From: Rhinopithecus roxellana
Lineage: Eukaryota; Chordata; Mammalia; Primates; Cercopithecidae
Direction of reading: 5' to 3'
DNA: 64,000 nt
Assembly: GCF_007565055.1 (NCBI RefSeq)
Contig: NC_044556.1
Span: 131,725,808 to 131,789,807, forward strand
Shown piece by piece: positions 59,621 through 64,000 of the stretch. A program made the position numbers and the translations under genes. The notes beneath the pieces were generated by a model. The model searched no databases and was not told where the DNA came from. It saw nothing but the letters and a program-made list of their open reading frames with translations. Position 1 is the stretch's first letter; each line of letters begins with the position of its first letter.

Positions 59621-60227
59621 GCCTTTGGTAGGTGCATGTTGGTATATTTCCTGACATGGGGACACTGGTGGACCAGCAGGCTGGTTCCTTAGAACCATCT
59701 GTGTTTCTAGAGCCATGCATCATTGTTCAGTAGAGGTTGATCTAGGGGTACAGTGGTAGACATAACAGATAGGGTCACTCCCTCAAATATGATGGAAAAC
59801 CAGACATTAAACAGAGAGATACTGGAAAGAAGAAAAGTTGCATTTTCAGTGATTTAATTATGGAAAGAGTTTACAGGGCGGTAGGGAGTTGGAGTGAAGT
59901 GTTCTGCACCCTTGGAGTGGCCTCTATTAAAATCTCGAGGCAGAAACAAGCCTAGCCTATCCAATGAACTAAAAGAGGCTGGCGTGTCTCGAATTCAGGG
60001 AGCAAAGGGGAAAGTGGTACAAGAGGAGGTTAGTGAGGTAGGGACCAGATCGCGAGGGAGGCTGTGTTCAGAATTCTGGATTCTGTGCCCCAGCTTGACA
60101 AGGTTTTCAAAGTAGGAGATCACTCTGGGTTCCAGTTATTCAACTCTGTTAAGTGATTCCAAGGGTCCTCTCCCTCTCTTGAGGATTCTATAATTATTTA
60201 CTCTCTGTAGGACAAAAAGGAACCCAT

Positions 60228-60512
60228 TTCTTTCTTTCTGAGACATGATCTCACTCTGTTGCCCAGGCTGGACTACAGTGGCACAACCGCCTCACTGCAG
60301 CCTTGACTTCCTGGGCTCAAGTGAACCTCCTGCCTTAGCCTCCTGTGTAGCTGGAACCACCCCAGGCATGTGTTATCACTGCTGGCTAATTTTTTTATAG
60401 AGACAGATCTCGCTTTGTTGCCCAGGTTGTTCTCGGACTCCTGAGCTGAAGCTATCTTCCTGGTTCGGCCTTCCAAAGTGCTGAGAGTACAGGTGTGAGC
60501 CACAGTGCAAAG
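60228..60512 (-). mobile_element. Old Alu (AluJ type), inverted
   Basis: 'gagacatgatctcactctgt', 'cttcctgggctcaagtgaac' and 'gagtacaggtgtgagccac' show a diverged inverted Alu with AluJ-type features. Confidence 0.85.
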
Positions 60513-61689
60513 CCGAGAACTCATTCTTTTACTGGCTGTGCTCAATCTTATTCCCAGTGGTTCTCAGGAGATGCCACCGTGAGGAAGATGACTGACATTA
60601 GGCAGGTCATTTAAATATCGTGAAAACTCAGCAAAAGCTCTCACTGGAAGCAAGTGGACAGATTAGGTGACTCCGCTCTTCAGATCTTCCTCTGTAATCT
60701 AAAATTCATACCTATGGATTGTTTTTAAGTAATTGGCAATCCTTGCTCATGCCTTGAGTTTTCCATTGGATGCAGTCATTAGCAGTAGACTTAAAAGAAA
60801 TGGTATCCCATCTCTCCCTCCTAGCTCCGCCACCAAGAGAGCTGCTACCCAGCCACTTACCCCAGTCCTTCCTCCCATACTCTGGAAGCTCACTCTGCGT
60901 TCTTGAGCAGGTGAGATGGTAGCTATTACCATACTGGTGGCAGTCAGCCAATAATTTGGCAACAGGCACCACATTCTCCAGAAAGCTCGGCTGCTTCTTT
61001 CTCTCCTAACCAGCCCAGTGGATCCCCCATCAGGTTAAGAGTGTCTGGAAGTACTAGACAGTGGTTTAATAACAAGCCTACTGTGCCAGTTCTCCATTCG
61101 TTTCCCTCGGAGGCCTCTAAACAACTGGGCAGACTTTGTCTCTGTCCTCTTTTCTCACCACCATTTAAACCTCTTCCTACATTGCCATCAACCAAGAGGT
61201 TTTCATCTCATCACCACATCTGAAATCCTTCTCAGTTCACGAACCAACAGACTTAATGTATGGTACATGGTAGTCCTTCAATAAATGGCAATGGAATTGG
61301 ACTGAATTGTTTTGTTCAGCCAGGGATGTTGGCAAAACAAGACCACATTCTTACTGTGAGTAGGGAAAATTTTTAAAAAGACCATGGCTGCTTAATACTG
61401 AAACAAACTGTTCGCTGTGTAAACTAGGGTGTTTCTCTGCCAAATGGGGAAACTGAGCAGAAACAGGTTTACAATCTAGCATTGGTTTTCCATATGGCTG
61501 AGCATGACAAATGATGTCATTTGTCATAGATATGCTAGTCCCCAGAATAATGAATGGTTCCAAAGGCAGGATGCAGGTTGAAAACACCAGCCTCTGTCTT
61601 TTCCGGTGCAAGTTACTAGGTTTACAAAAGCCAGTCAAGGCTAAAGGGTGTTGCCCTACTGGAGTGGGAACTGCTAGTGGCAGCCGTGA

Positions 61690-64000
<2,311 letters not shown>

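Overview
The window is mammalian genomic DNA, almost certainly from an Old World monkey. It holds the 3' half of one gene on the + strand: CACNA1E, the pore-forming alpha1E subunit of the Cav2.3 (R-type) voltage-gated calcium channel. The gene call rests on the spliced translation, which matches the Cav2.3 II-III loop, domains III and IV and the proximal C-terminus as I recall them from the human protein. The primate call rests on many AluY elements. The Old World monkey call rests on two Alu copies (34534-34790 and 46631-46937) carrying the AluYR-type diagnostic 'gagatccggccac', plus a few amino-acid differences from human.

Layout. The window opens in the intron before a 57-nt cassette exon, numbered 19 here so that the known alternative C-terminal exon, lying beyond the right edge, is exon 45. 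Exons 19-22 (959-5834) encode the cytoplasmic II-III loop. Exons 23-30 (6925-27143) encode domain III, including a 12-nt microexon (20545-20556) in the IIIS3-S4 linker. Exons 31-38 (27969-47534) encode the III-IV linker, domain IV and the start of the EF-hand. Exon 39 exists in two copies of identical length and phase (50761-50857 and 52714-52810), a mutually exclusive pair. Exons 40-44 (54965-61845) encode the pre-IQ and IQ calmodulin-binding region and the following C-terminal segment. The window ends inside intron 44, so the promoter, domains I-II, the distal C-terminus and the 3'UTR are absent.

Frame check. Every exon is bounded by AG and GT. With one exon 39 the 26 exons total 3,658 nt: one base finishing a codon begun upstream, then exactly 1,219 codons with no stop. 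Introns run from about 300 bp to 11.9 kb. They hold AluY, AluJ, MIR, L2-like, L1, hAT-type and MADE1 repeats, microsatellites, and a 5S rRNA pseudogene at 41811-41900. No second protein-coding gene was seen on either strand.

Most interesting items: (1) the upstream exon 39 copy (39a), an open, splice-competent counterpart of Cav2.2 exon 37a that I do not recall in the standard Cav2.3 protein; (2) the NALG microexon in a ~13.5 kb interval, with a neural-microexon-like upstream region and a cluster of three TGCATG (RBFOX) motifs in the next intron; (3) cassette exon 19 as a phase-perfect duplicate of the first 57 nt of exon 20, followed by a long TG-rich tract with a TGCATG motif.
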